Below, one piece after another: positions 27,001 through 35,668 of a stretch of DNA of 64,000 nt. This stretch comes from Paeniglutamicibacter sulfureus (GTDB lineage Bacteria > Actinomycetota > Actinomycetes > Actinomycetales > Micrococcaceae). The notes beneath the pieces were generated by a model that worked only from the letters and a program-made list of their open reading frames with translations, was not told where the DNA came from and did not search any database. The stretch spans positions 494,149 through 558,148 of the forward strand of contig NZ_JAULBL010000002.1 of NCBI RefSeq assembly GCF_030512175.1. Direction: 5' to 3'. The position numbers and the translations under genes are program-made. Each line of letters opens with the position of its first letter. Within the stretch, counting starts at the first letter, position 1.

Positions 27001-27064
27001 AACCGCCGTGGCACCGGCACCGGCACCGGCGCCGGGACCGCGGAGCCGGTGCGCGGGTGGCTTC

Positions 27065-27541
27065 CTAGACCCCGAGTTCCTCGCGCAGGCGGGCCACATG
27101 GCCGTCGGCGGCGACGTTGTATTCGACCAGGGCCACCTTCCCGTCCGGGTCAACCACCACGGTGCTGCGCAGGGCGCCGGAGTACTTCTTGCCGTTGACC
27201 TCTTTCTGCCCGTACGAACCATAGGCAGTGGCCACCGCAAAATCGGGATCCGAGAGCAGCGGGAAATTCAGCGACTCGGCCTCGGCGAACGAGGCCAGCG
27301 CATCGCCCTCATCCGGGGAAATGCCCAGGACCTCGTAGCCGGCGGCCCGCAGCGAGTTGAGGTTGTCCCTGAAATCGCAGGCCTCCGTTGTGCATCCCTT
27401 CGTCGCCGCCTTGGGGTAGAAGTACACCACAACGTTCTTGCCCGCATAGTCGTCCAGGGCTACCTGCGTGCCGTGCGCGTCGGCCAGTGTGAACTTGGGT
27501 GCGCGCTCGCCGGCGGACAAGGGTGTTGAAGTCAAGGACAT
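27065..27541 (-). CDS. bcp: thioredoxin-dependent thiol peroxidase (BCP/PrxQ)
   Basis: A 158-residue peroxiredoxin of the BCP/PrxQ group that reduces hydrogen peroxide and organic hydroperoxides with thioredoxin. The peroxidatic Cys50 and resolving Cys55 are seen in YPKAATKGCTTEACDF, followed by the usual Arg. GGAG 6 nt before ATG 27541 sets the start. It converges with the asparagine operon. Confidence 0.92.
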   Translation of the reverse strand: MSLTSTPLSAGERAPKFTLADAHGTQVALDDYAGKNVVVYFYPKAATKGCTTEACDFRDNLNSLRAAGYEVLGISPDEGDALASFAEAESLNFPLLSDPDFAVATAYGSYGQKEVNGKKYSGALRSTVVVDPDGKVALVEYNVAADGHVARLREELGV

Positions 27542-27670
27542 GAAATTCTCCATTCGATCAAGCAAATTGTTGATGTCGTTTCCAGCCTAGGGTTTTCTCG
27601 CGGACACTGAAAGGGAATCGGAGAAAACCGTGCGCTGCAAGGCATGATGGTTGTCGTCGCCGTTTCACCC

Positions 27671-27688
27671 CTACATCCTGCGATGTAG
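27671..27688. promoter_or_regulatory. inverted repeat upstream of the ABC exporter pair
   Basis: CTACATC and GATGTAG are perfect 7-bp arms around CTGC in the 300-bp gap between bcp and the ABC exporter genes. The shape suits a dimeric repressor such as a BlaI- or TetR-type protein. No regulator gene is adjacent, so the ligand and target are open. Confidence 0.4.
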
Positions 27689-27843
27689 ACCCTTTGGAAA
27701 AATCAGTCTTTGGGAGGGTCAAACCGGGGGACATCGAGGGTAGAGTGACCAATGCTTGGCTGAAAAATGCCATGTTGCCGCCCTCGAAGGGCCACCAAAC
27801 CATGGTGGATTCGTGCGGCTAAAAATCATGAGGACACTGCCTG

Positions 27844-29577
27844 ATGCTCTTAAAGCTCATACTTAGACATTCGAAACCCTACAAGTGGTGGATTGCCGCC
27901 GTGCTGTTCTTCCAGCTCGCCACCACCATCGCCACCCTCTTCCTGCCCAGCCTCAACGCGCGCATCATCGACACCGGCGTGGTCAAGGGCGACACCGACT
28001 TCATCTGGCGCACCGGCGGCGTGATGCTTGCCGTCGCGTTCGTCCAGGTGCTCACGGCCATCGCCGCCGTGTACTTTGGCGCGAAGACCGCCATGGCCAT
28101 CGGCCGGGACCTGCGCCATTCCGTCTTTGACGCGGTCACCGCGTTCTCCGCGCAAGACGTCAACAAGTTCGGCGCCGCAACGCTGATCACCCGCGGCACC
28201 AACGACGTGCAGCAGGTTCAGATGCTGGTGCTGATGGGCCTGAACTTCATGGTCTCGGCCCCCATCATGTGCATCGGCGGCATCATCATGGCGCTGCGCG
28301 AAGACGTCGGCCTGTCCTGGCTGGTCTGGGTCTCCGTGCCCGTGCTGCTAGTGGTCGTCGGCGTCCTGGTCATCTTCCTGATGCCGCTCTTCCGCCAGAT
28401 GCAGGACCGCATCGACGGAATCAACGGGGTGCTGCGCGAGCAGATCACCGGCATCCGCGTGGTGCGTGCCTTCGTGCGCGAACCCCACGAGACCGAGCGC
28501 TTCGAGGAGGCCAACGCCAAGCTCACCCGCGTGGGCGTGAAGGTCGGCAACCTCTTCGTGTTGATGTTCCCGCTGATCGGCATGATCCTGCACATCGCCA
28601 CCGCCTCCGTGCTGTGGTTCGGCGGACACCGCGTGGAGACCGGCGAAATGCAGGTCGGTGCGCTGACCGCGTTCCTGCAGTACCTGCTGCAGATCCTGAT
28701 CGCGGTGATGATGGGAACCTTCATGGCCATGATGATCCCGCGCGCCATCGTCTGCGCCGAGCGCATCGACGAGGTCACCACCATGGTCCCGTCGCTCACC
28801 GACCAGACCGAGCGCGTCGCCGAGATGGACGCCCCCGGAACCATCGAGTTCCGCAACGTCACCTTCGGCTACCCGGGTGCCGAGGCGCCGGTGCTCAACA
28901 ACATCTCATTCACCGCCCGACGCGGCGAAACCACCGCCATCGTCGGGTCCACCGGCTCGGGCAAGACCACGCTGCTGAACCTGATCCCGCGGCTTTACGA
29001 CGCCAGGCAGGGCCAAGTGCTGGTGGGCGGGGCTCCGGTCACGGAGCTGACCCGCGCGCAGATTTCCGCCGCGGTGGCCACCGTGCCGCAGCGTCCCTAC
29101 CTCTTCTCCGGAACCGTTGCCTCCAACCTGCGCTTCGGCGCGGAACACGCCAGCGAAGAGGACCTGTGGGATGCCCTGCGCACCGCACAAGCCGAAGACT
29201 TTGTCGCAGCACGCGAGGACGGCCTCGGCTCGAAGATCTCCCAGGGAGGCACCAACGTCTCCGGAGGACAGCGCCAGCGCCTGTGCATCGCCCGGGCCCT
29301 GGCCGCGAAGCCGGAGATCTACCTCTTCGACGACTCCTTCTCCGCACTCGACGTGGCAACCGACGCGCACCTGCGGGCCGCGCTGAAGGAACCCACCAAG
29401 GATGCGGCGGTCATCATCGTCGCCCAACGCATCTCAACGATCACCGCCGCCGACCAGATCCTGGTCCTGGACCACGGCGAAATCGTTGCCCGCGGAACGC
29501 ACGAGGAACTCCTGGAATCCTCGGAAACCTACCAGGAAATCGTGACCAGCCAGCTGGCAGTGGAGGAGGTGGCCTAA
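27844..29577 (+). CDS. heterodimeric ABC exporter subunit 1 (degenerate Walker B)
   Basis: A 577-residue half-transporter: a six-helix membrane domain (residues about 15-310) and an ATPase domain. Walker A is GSTGSGKTT and the signature is NVSGGQRQRL. Walker B reads YLFDDSFSALD, so the catalytic Glu is replaced by Asp. This is typical of one partner in heterodimeric exporters of the TM287/288 or LmrCD kind. The stop is immediately followed by the start of the second subunit (TAAATG). Substrates of the family are drugs, lipids or peptides; none is indicated here. Confidence 0.9.
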   Translation: MLLKLILRHSKPYKWWIAAVLFFQLATTIATLFLPSLNARIIDTGVVKGDTDFIWRTGGVMLAVAFVQVLTAIAAVYFGAKTAMAIGRDLRHSVFDAVTAFSAQDVNKFGAATLITRGTNDVQQVQMLVLMGLNFMVSAPIMCIGGIIMALREDVGLSWLVWVSVPVLLVVVGVLVIFLMPLFRQMQDRIDGINGVLREQITGIRVVRAFVREPHETERFEEANAKLTRVGVKVGNLFVLMFPLIGMILHIATASVLWFGGHRVETGEMQVGALTAFLQYLLQILIAVMMGTFMAMMIPRAIVCAERIDEVTTMVPSLTDQTERVAEMDAPGTIEFRNVTFGYPGAEAPVLNNISFTARRGETTAIVGSTGSGKTTLLNLIPRLYDARQGQVLVGGAPVTELTRAQISAAVATVPQRPYLFSGTVASNLRFGAEHASEEDLWDALRTAQAEDFVAAREDGLGSKISQGGTNVSGGQRQRLCIARALAAKPEIYLFDDSFSALDVATDAHLRAALKEPTKDAAVIIVAQRISTITAADQILVLDHGEIVARGTHEELLESSETYQEIVTSQLAVEEVA

Positions 29578-31653
29578 ATGGCAAAACGCACCAAGAAGGA
29601 AACAACGGCAGTCGTGGAACCGACCGACGAGATCGACGAGTTCGACACGGCCGGGGCCTCCGACATGTTCGGCGACTCGCTCCCGGTCCGCAAGGCCAAG
29701 CACTTCTGGCCCTCGGCCAAGCGCCTGGTGGGGCTGCTGGCCCCGCAAAAACTCGGCATGACCGTGGTCCTGCTGCTGGCGGCCGCCGGAGTGGTTCTCT
29801 CGGTGATCGCACCGAAGATCCTGGGCCAGGCCATGGACGTAATCTTCGCCGGCGCCATTGGCGGGAACATGCCCGCAAATGTCCCGGTGGAGCAGGTCAT
29901 TGAGGGGCTGCGTGCCTCCGGGCAGAATGACCTGGCCGAGATGATGTCCAAGATGAACCTCGTCCCGGGCGTCGGCATCGACTTCCCCCTGCTCAGCCGC
30001 TACATCCTCATCGTGCTCTCCATGTACTTCGTGGCCTCGCTGTTCATGTGGGCCTCGGGCTGGTTGCTGAACCGCCTGGTCATGAAGGTCGTCTACGGCC
30101 TGCGGCGCGACGTGGAGCACAAGCTCAACCGGTTGCCGCTGAATTACTTCGACACGCGCCAGCGTGGCGACCTGCTCAGCCGCGTCACCAACGACGTGGA
30201 CAACATCCAGAACGCGCTGCAACAGGCGATCAGCCAGCTGGTGCAATCGCTGCTGACGGTCATCGGCATCATCATCATGATGTTCATCATCTCCTGGCAG
30301 ATGGCGCTGATTGCGCTCATCGCACTGCCGCTCTCCGCGGTCGCCGCGGGCGTCATCGGCTCCCGCGCCCAGGGGTTGTTCACCGCGCAGTGGAAGAACA
30401 CCGGTGCACTGAACGGGCAGATCGAGGAGTCCTTCTCCGGCCACGACCTGATGAAGGTCTTCGGGCGCGAGCAGGACATGCTGGACCGCTTCCACGAGAA
30501 GAACGAGGAGCTCTACAAGGCCTCCTTCGGCGCCCAGTTCGTCTCCGGCATGATCTTCCCGGTCATGAACTTCATCTCCTACCTGGCCTACGTCGGCATC
30601 GCCGTGGTCGGCGGCCTGCGCGTGGCCTCGGGGCAGATGTCCCTGGGAGATGCGACGGCGTTCATCCAGTACTCGCGCGAGTTCACCCAGCCGCTGGGGC
30701 AGATGGCCGGCATGGCCAACATGCTCCAGTCCGGCGTTGCCTCCGCGGAGCGCACCTTCGAGCTGCTGGATGCCGACGAGCAGGACGAGGACACCGTGAC
30801 CGCGTCGCTGCCGGCCCGCACCGACGGCCACGTCGAGTTCGAGCACGTCACCTTCTCCTACTCGGAGGACAAGCCGCTGATTGAGGACCTGTCCTTCGAG
30901 GCGCACCCGGGGCACACCGTGGCCATCGTCGGCCCCACCGGCGCGGGGAAGACGACCCTGGTGAACCTGGTCATGCGCTTCTACGAGCTGAACTCCGGGC
31001 GCATCACCCTGGACGGGGTGGACGTGACCCGGATCAGCCGGGCCGACCTGCGCTCCAAGGTCGGCATGGTGCTCCAGGACGCCTGGCTCTTCGGCGGTTC
31101 CATCCTGGAGAACATCCGCTACGGGCGCCTGGAGGCCACGGACGAGGAGGTCATCGAGGCGGCCAAGGCCACCTTCGTTGACAGGTTCGTCCGCGCCCTG
31201 CCCGAGGGCTACGACACGGTCATCGACGAGGAAGGCACCAACGTGTCGGCCGGCGAGAAGCAGCTGATCACGATCGCCCGCGCGTTCGTGGCCAACCCGT
31301 CGCTGCTGATCCTCGACGAGGCGACCTCCTCGGTTGACACCCGCACGGAACTGCTGGTGCAGAAAGCCATGGCGGCGCTGCGCAGCGACAGGACCAGCTT
31401 CGTGATCGCCCACCGTCTCTCCACCATCCGCGATGCCGACACCATCCTGGTGATGGAGGAGGGCAGGATAGTGGAACAGGGCAACCACGAGGTGCTGCTG
31501 GCCGCCCGCGGTGCGTACTACCGGTTGTACCAGTCGCAGTTCGCCGGCCCGGCCGAGGTTCTCGACGCGGAAAACGCCCCCGGCGGCGCCCCGGTGCTCG
31601 AGGGCAGCGAGCCCGCCCTTGAACAGGACGCCGAAGCGGAGTTGAAAGGCTAG
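29578..31653 (+). CDS. heterodimeric ABC exporter subunit 2 (non-canonical signature)
   Basis: A 691-residue half-transporter with an N-terminal charged extension, a six-helix domain containing a large first external loop (GNMPANVPVEQVIEGL region) and a C-terminal ATPase. Walker A is GPTGAGKTT and Walker B is LLILDEATSSVD with the catalytic Glu. The ABC signature is altered to NVSAGEKQLI instead of SGGQ. Paired with subunit 1, this gives one intact and one degenerate ATP site. A strong hairpin follows. Confidence 0.9.
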   Translation: MAKRTKKETTAVVEPTDEIDEFDTAGASDMFGDSLPVRKAKHFWPSAKRLVGLLAPQKLGMTVVLLLAAAGVVLSVIAPKILGQAMDVIFAGAIGGNMPANVPVEQVIEGLRASGQNDLAEMMSKMNLVPGVGIDFPLLSRYILIVLSMYFVASLFMWASGWLLNRLVMKVVYGLRRDVEHKLNRLPLNYFDTRQRGDLLSRVTNDVDNIQNALQQAISQLVQSLLTVIGIIIMMFIISWQMALIALIALPLSAVAAGVIGSRAQGLFTAQWKNTGALNGQIEESFSGHDLMKVFGREQDMLDRFHEKNEELYKASFGAQFVSGMIFPVMNFISYLAYVGIAVVGGLRVASGQMSLGDATAFIQYSREFTQPLGQMAGMANMLQSGVASAERTFELLDADEQDEDTVTASLPARTDGHVEFEHVTFSYSEDKPLIEDLSFEAHPGHTVAIVGPTGAGKTTLVNLVMRFYELNSGRITLDGVDVTRISRADLRSKVGMVLQDAWLFGGSILENIRYGRLEATDEEVIEAAKATFVDRFVRALPEGYDTVIDEEGTNVSAGEKQLITIARAFVANPSLLILDEATSSVDTRTELLVQKAMAALRSDRTSFVIAHRLSTIRDADTILVMEEGRIVEQGNHEVLLAARGAYYRLYQSQFAGPAEVLDAENAPGGAPVLEGSEPALEQDAEAELKG

Positions 31654-31696
31654 AACCGGTGCGCCGGTAGCGCGCCGGGCACTGCCAGCGCGCAGA

Positions 31697-31743
31697 TGGC
31701 CCCGAAGGGTGCGGATCCCAAGGATCCGCACCCTTCGGGGCCA
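31697..31743. terminator. 22-bp perfect hairpin after the ABC exporter operon
   Basis: Perfect arms at 31697-31718 and 31722-31743 (left part TGGCCCCGAAGGGTGCGGAT) close on a 3-nt loop. There is no T-run, but it sits 44 nt after the operon stop and before a new promoter. Confidence 0.8.
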
Positions 31744-31806
31744 CCGCCATTTGTTGGAAGTATCAACTTGTGGCCCCACGACGGATCGAGGGTTCGGGTG
31801 GTGGGA

Positions 31807-31812
31807 TAGGCT
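31807..31812 (+). promoter_or_regulatory. -10 element TAGGCT of a leaderless gene
   Basis: TAGGCT lies 7 nt before GTG 31820, and no ribosome site is present. Transcription would start at or next to the start codon. Confidence 0.6.
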
Positions 31813-31819
31813 TGCCCGA

Positions 31820-34015
31820 GTGACAGTTCGAACCGGTTCCGCCCCTCAGCCATCCCCGCACGGGACCCCATCTGTGGACGGTCCACGGATCAACACCAAC
31901 GGCTCCTCGGTGGGATTCCGGGCCGATATCCAGGGACTTCGCGCCATCGCCGTGCTGATGGTCATCATCCACCACCTGCGCCCCGGCGCGCTCACCGGCG
32001 GATTCATCGGCGTTGACGTGTTCTTCGTGATTTCCGGCTACCTGATCACCGCGCACCTGTTCCGGGAAATGCGCGCCACCGGGACCATCAAGCTGGCAAC
32101 TTTCTGGGCCCGGCGCATCCGGCGGCTGCTGCCCCTGGCGTTCACCGTGCTCCTGGCCAGCGCCGCACTGGTGTATTTCTTCATCCCTGCCACCGAGCAC
32201 GGCACCATGTTCAAGCATGTTGCCGCCGCCGGGTTCTACATTGAGAACTGGGCGCTGGTGGCCGACGCCACCGACTACTCGGCCGCAGGGCAAATGGCCA
32301 CCGTGGTGCAGCACTACTGGTCGCTCTCCGTGGAGGAACAGTTCTACCTCGCTTGGCCACTGTTGATCCTGGGCGCCGCGTTCGTGGCCGGCAAGCTGGT
32401 GCCGCGGGCGAGCATCGACCGGCGTGGCTTCTCCGGACCAGGGACCCGCAGGCTCTTCCTGGTCGCCATCGGAGCGATCATGCTCCTTTCCTTTGCCTAC
32501 GGGCTCTGGGTCACCACCGCGAACCCCTCGGCAGCCTACTTCGACACGGCCGGAAGGGCCTGGGAGTTTGCCGCCGGCGGCGTGGTCGCTTTGTTCTGCG
32601 TGAATCGCGGGGTCGGTGGACTTCGCGGCGCGCTGCTGGGTTGGGGCGGGCTCGCACTGTTGCTGGCCGGTGCCCTGCTGATCCCCACCGAGACCCGCTT
32701 CCCCGGAACCATGGCCTTGGTTCCGGTGCTCGGCACCGCCGCGATGCTCGCCGCCGCAGGCACGCAGCGCCCGGGCATGCGCTGGTTCTCCCACGCCAGC
32801 TGGCTCTCGATCCACCCCGTGCGCCGGGTCGGGGACGTGAGCTACGGGGCCTACCTGTGGCACTGGCCGCTGATCATCGTTGCACCCTTCGTGCTGCACG
32901 CCGAACCAAAGTGGTACCACGAGGCAGGCATCCTGGGACTGGCAATCCTGCTGGCCTGGCTATCGCAGTTGCTGATCGAGGATCCGCTGCGCTTCGGGAA
33001 AATGCTGAAGCCGGTGCGCAACACGTTGGTCTTTGCGCTGGCAGGGATGATGCTGCTGGCATCGATCGCGTGGGCGGGCACCACTGCGTCGGCGCAGAGC
33101 GCGAACCTGCCGCGGATGGACACCGCCTCCACGTGCTACGGCGCCGGGACGCTGGAACACGCGGCCGACTGCCTGCCCGTCGCCTCGGACTTCGCACCCT
33201 GGCCCTCGGCGGTTGCCGTCTCCCAGCAGGTGCGCAGCCCCTTGTTCCCGGGCTGTGAAACCGACACCCTGCAGGTGGCGGAATCCAGCTGCCGTCTCGG
33301 CAAGACCACTGACCCCAGGTTGCGCGTTGCCGTGGTGGGGGACTCGCACGCCTCGGCCTGGCTGCCGGCGCTGGTGGAAATCGCCGAGGAGCGCGACTGG
33401 GAACTGGTGACCCACATCCGCTCCGGCTGTTCGCCCTCGGTCGCCGCGCTCAAGGGCTCCGAAAAGCTCAGCGGCACGGCCGAGCGCCTATGCACCGAAT
33501 CGGTGCGTGCCCTGGGTCCGCGGCTCGCGGCGGATCGGGACATTGACGCCGTGATCGTGGCCGCGCAGGGCAACAAGCGCTCTTGGATCTCCTCCCCGGG
33601 CTACGAATTCGCCGACCCGGCCACCGAGGGTTTCACCAGCCTGTGGCAATCCTGGATCGATGCCGGCAAGACGGTCGCGGTGATCCACGAGGTGCCGCGG
33701 CTGGGAAACGTGAACGTGCCCACGTGCGTGGCCTCGAACCCCCGCGACCCGCTGGCCTGCGCGGTGCCCCGCAAAGAGGGCCTGTCGATCAGGGAGAACC
33801 TGCAAAAGGCGCTGGACAGCGATGCCGCCCCACGCGGCATCGTGCGCGCGGACCTCACCAATTCCATCTGCTCGCAAGAGACCTGCTTCGCCGTCATCGG
33901 TTCGCTGATCACCTACTACGACCAGTCACATCTGTCCCACGACTTCTCGGCGTCCCTGGCGCCCATGCTCGCCAGGGAACTGGACCAAAACCCGGTCTTC
34001 GGCACCGGCGGCTAG
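31820..34015 (+). CDS. acyltransferase-3 membrane protein with C-terminal SGNH domain (OafA-like)
   Basis: About 731 residues. The N-terminal acyltransferase-3 domain (residues about 25-400, ten or so helices) starts with FRADIQGLRAIAVLMVIIHHL and has VDVFFVISGYLIT and the catalytic-type SVEEQFYL. A periplasmic SGNH-hydrolase-like domain follows, with GDSHASAW near 510 and a late HLSHDF holding the Asp/His pair. Such fusions O-acetylate surface glycans or peptidoglycan. GTG 31820 is chosen because it is preceded by a leaderless-type -10; the frame upstream runs into the terminator. Confidence 0.88.
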   Translation: MTVRTGSAPQPSPHGTPSVDGPRINTNGSSVGFRADIQGLRAIAVLMVIIHHLRPGALTGGFIGVDVFFVISGYLITAHLFREMRATGTIKLATFWARRIRRLLPLAFTVLLASAALVYFFIPATEHGTMFKHVAAAGFYIENWALVADATDYSAAGQMATVVQHYWSLSVEEQFYLAWPLLILGAAFVAGKLVPRASIDRRGFSGPGTRRLFLVAIGAIMLLSFAYGLWVTTANPSAAYFDTAGRAWEFAAGGVVALFCVNRGVGGLRGALLGWGGLALLLAGALLIPTETRFPGTMALVPVLGTAAMLAAAGTQRPGMRWFSHASWLSIHPVRRVGDVSYGAYLWHWPLIIVAPFVLHAEPKWYHEAGILGLAILLAWLSQLLIEDPLRFGKMLKPVRNTLVFALAGMMLLASIAWAGTTASAQSANLPRMDTASTCYGAGTLEHAADCLPVASDFAPWPSAVAVSQQVRSPLFPGCETDTLQVAESSCRLGKTTDPRLRVAVVGDSHASAWLPALVEIAEERDWELVTHIRSGCSPSVAALKGSEKLSGTAERLCTESVRALGPRLAADRDIDAVIVAAQGNKRSWISSPGYEFADPATEGFTSLWQSWIDAGKTVAVIHEVPRLGNVNVPTCVASNPRDPLACAVPRKEGLSIRENLQKALDSDAAPRGIVRADLTNSICSQETCFAVIGSLITYYDQSHLSHDFSASLAPMLARELDQNPVFGTGG

Positions 34016-34147
34016 GGCCGGCGGTGGGGAACCCCCTCCACCGTCGCGTCGACACTGCCCCGGACCTCCCGTCAAGTTGTCACCGAGGTGAGAAAGCCAA
34101 CGTGCGCCTACCCACGCCCCTGCCCGGTGCCGGCGTGGTGTGCGGCA

Positions 34148-34153
34148 TAAAAT
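34148..34153 (+). promoter_or_regulatory. -10 element TAAAAT of a leaderless gene
   Basis: TAAAAT lies 7 nt before ATG 34161. Two nearer ATGs (34152, 34155) fall within or directly behind the -10 and are unlikely starts. Confidence 0.6.
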
Positions 34154-34160
34154 GATGCCC

Positions 34161-34817
34161 ATGCCTGCATCCGTGAAAGCCCCCCGCCTGCCCGCCTTCA
34201 AGGAACCGGCCACCACCGGGTCCGGGGACCTGACCGGGCTGGAAACCGACGGGCGCGCCGAGGGCCTGCTCTTCGAATCCGACGACGCGGCGGGGGTGGA
34301 CCTGGAGGACGCGGTCTTCACCGAATGCATCTTCCGCTCGGTTTCACTGCAGGGCGCACCCATGGCCAGGGTGACCTTCGGGGATTGCCGCATCGAGGAG
34401 GTCAATGCCCCGGTGCTCGAGGCACCCGACTCCGGATGGTGGAACACCGCAGTGGTCGGTGGACGCATCGGATCGGCCGAGCTCTACGGAGCCACGTTCC
34501 GCTCGGTGAAGTTCGAGCGGGCCAAGCTCGGCTACCTGAACCTGCGCCGCGCGAGGATCAAGGACGTGGAATTCCGCGACGTGCACATCGAGGAGCTCGA
34601 TGCAGGAGGCGCCAACCTGGAACGGGTCACCTTCATCGACTGCACCATTGACACCCTGGCCCTGAACGGCGCCAAGCTCAAGGACGTGGACCTGCGCGGG
34701 GCGCGCCTGCGCACGCTCTCCGGAATCACTGCGCTCAAGGGCGCCACGGTGAGCTACGAGCAGCTCCTGGACCTGGCCCCGATCCTCGCCAACGAACTGG
34801 GCCTTCGCGTCGAGTGA
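34161..34817 (+). CDS. pentapeptide-repeat protein
   Basis: A 218-residue protein whose second half is built of A(D/N)LxX-type five-residue repeats (AKLGYLNLRRARIKDVEF, GANLERVTF, AKLKDVDLRGARL), which form a right-handed quadrilateral beta helix. Some relatives protect DNA gyrase, most have no known role. It has no signal peptide. The start follows a leaderless -10. Confidence 0.85.
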   Translation: MPASVKAPRLPAFKEPATTGSGDLTGLETDGRAEGLLFESDDAAGVDLEDAVFTECIFRSVSLQGAPMARVTFGDCRIEEVNAPVLEAPDSGWWNTAVVGGRIGSAELYGATFRSVKFERAKLGYLNLRRARIKDVEFRDVHIEELDAGGANLERVTFIDCTIDTLALNGAKLKDVDLRGARLRTLSGITALKGATVSYEQLLDLAPILANELGLRVE

Positions 34818-34864
34818 GAAGTGTGCGGGGCGCGGAAGTGGATTCCGGACCTGGGAACGCTCGG

Positions 34865-34870
34865 TAGGCT
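34865..34870 (+). promoter_or_regulatory. -10 element TAGGCT of a leaderless gene
   Basis: TAGGCT lies 7 nt before ATG 34878 with no ribosome site between them. Confidence 0.6.
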
Positions 34871-34877
34871 GGAAACC

Positions 34878-35642
34878 ATGCAGCAAACTCCTGTCCCATA
34901 CCCATACGCCCCGCTGCCGCGCAAGCGGCAACCGGTCTTCGAGGCCGGGCCCATGCGGCGCGGGGACGTGGTGGTGCTGGGCACCTACCTGGTGCTCTTT
35001 GTCCTAGGCGCCGGTGGACTGCTGGCGCTGGTCCCGGGTTTCGTCGAGGCCTTCAAGAACCAGGATTCGGCGCAATTCGGCGTTAACCTCATCATCTACG
35101 TCGTGGTGTTCACCGGGGCGATCATCATGGGCTTCGAGGCGCTGCGTTCCTCATTCGCCACGTTCAAGTACCACCCGTGGGCCAAGGCCCTGATGGTTCC
35201 CGGGGGCTGGCTGGGGTCCCTGATCGTCAGCGCCATCGTGCTGGTTGCCATGGGGAATCCGGTCAAGAGCGAGAACCAGCTGGCCATCGAGGGCATGACC
35301 CGGTCGGTGCCGTTCGCGACCATGTTCGTTGTCACCGTGATCCTGGGCCCCTTCGTGGAGGAATACATCTTCCGCCACCTGCTGATCGGCAAGCTCAGCC
35401 GCAAGCTCAACGTCTGGGTCTGCGTGCCGATCTCGGTGGTGCTCTTCACCTCGCTGCACTTCATTGGATCCGGTTCCTTCGACCTGACCAGCGCGATTCC
35501 CTATACGACGCTGGGGATCATGATGTCGCTCGCCTACGTTGTCACCGGAAAGTCGCTGGCCTACTCCTACGTCCTACACGTCTTCAACAATGCCGTGGCG
35601 CTGATCCTGTCCTATACGCTGCTGCCGCTGTTCCAGCAGTAG
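34878..35642 (+). CDS. CPBP-family intramembrane metalloprotease
   Basis: A 254-residue membrane protein of the CAAX-protease/bacteriocin-processing (Abi) family. After four or five helices come the family motifs: EEYIFRHLL (Glu-Glu-x3-Arg), LFTSLHF (Phe-x3-His) and HVFNNAVAL. These residues form the metal site of Rce1-like proteases. Bacterial members process or protect against peptides, but no substrate gene is next to it. The N-terminus is proline-rich and cytoplasmic. Confidence 0.88.
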   Translation: MQQTPVPYPYAPLPRKRQPVFEAGPMRRGDVVVLGTYLVLFVLGAGGLLALVPGFVEAFKNQDSAQFGVNLIIYVVVFTGAIIMGFEALRSSFATFKYHPWAKALMVPGGWLGSLIVSAIVLVAMGNPVKSENQLAIEGMTRSVPFATMFVVTVILGPFVEEYIFRHLLIGKLSRKLNVWVCVPISVVLFTSLHFIGSGSFDLTSAIPYTTLGIMMSLAYVVTGKSLAYSYVLHVFNNAVALILSYTLLPLFQQ

Positions 35643-35668
35643 ATATCCAACGAAAGACCGTCGCACAG

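Noticed and set aside
27008-27032. ACCGGC triplicate as a possible repeat array or CRISPR
   Set aside because: Only three 6-bp units next to a terminator; no spacers.
29434-31779. 781-codon open frame on the minus strand
   Set aside because: Antisense to the second ABC exporter subunit; His/Asp/Gln-rich composition is a GC-skew shadow.
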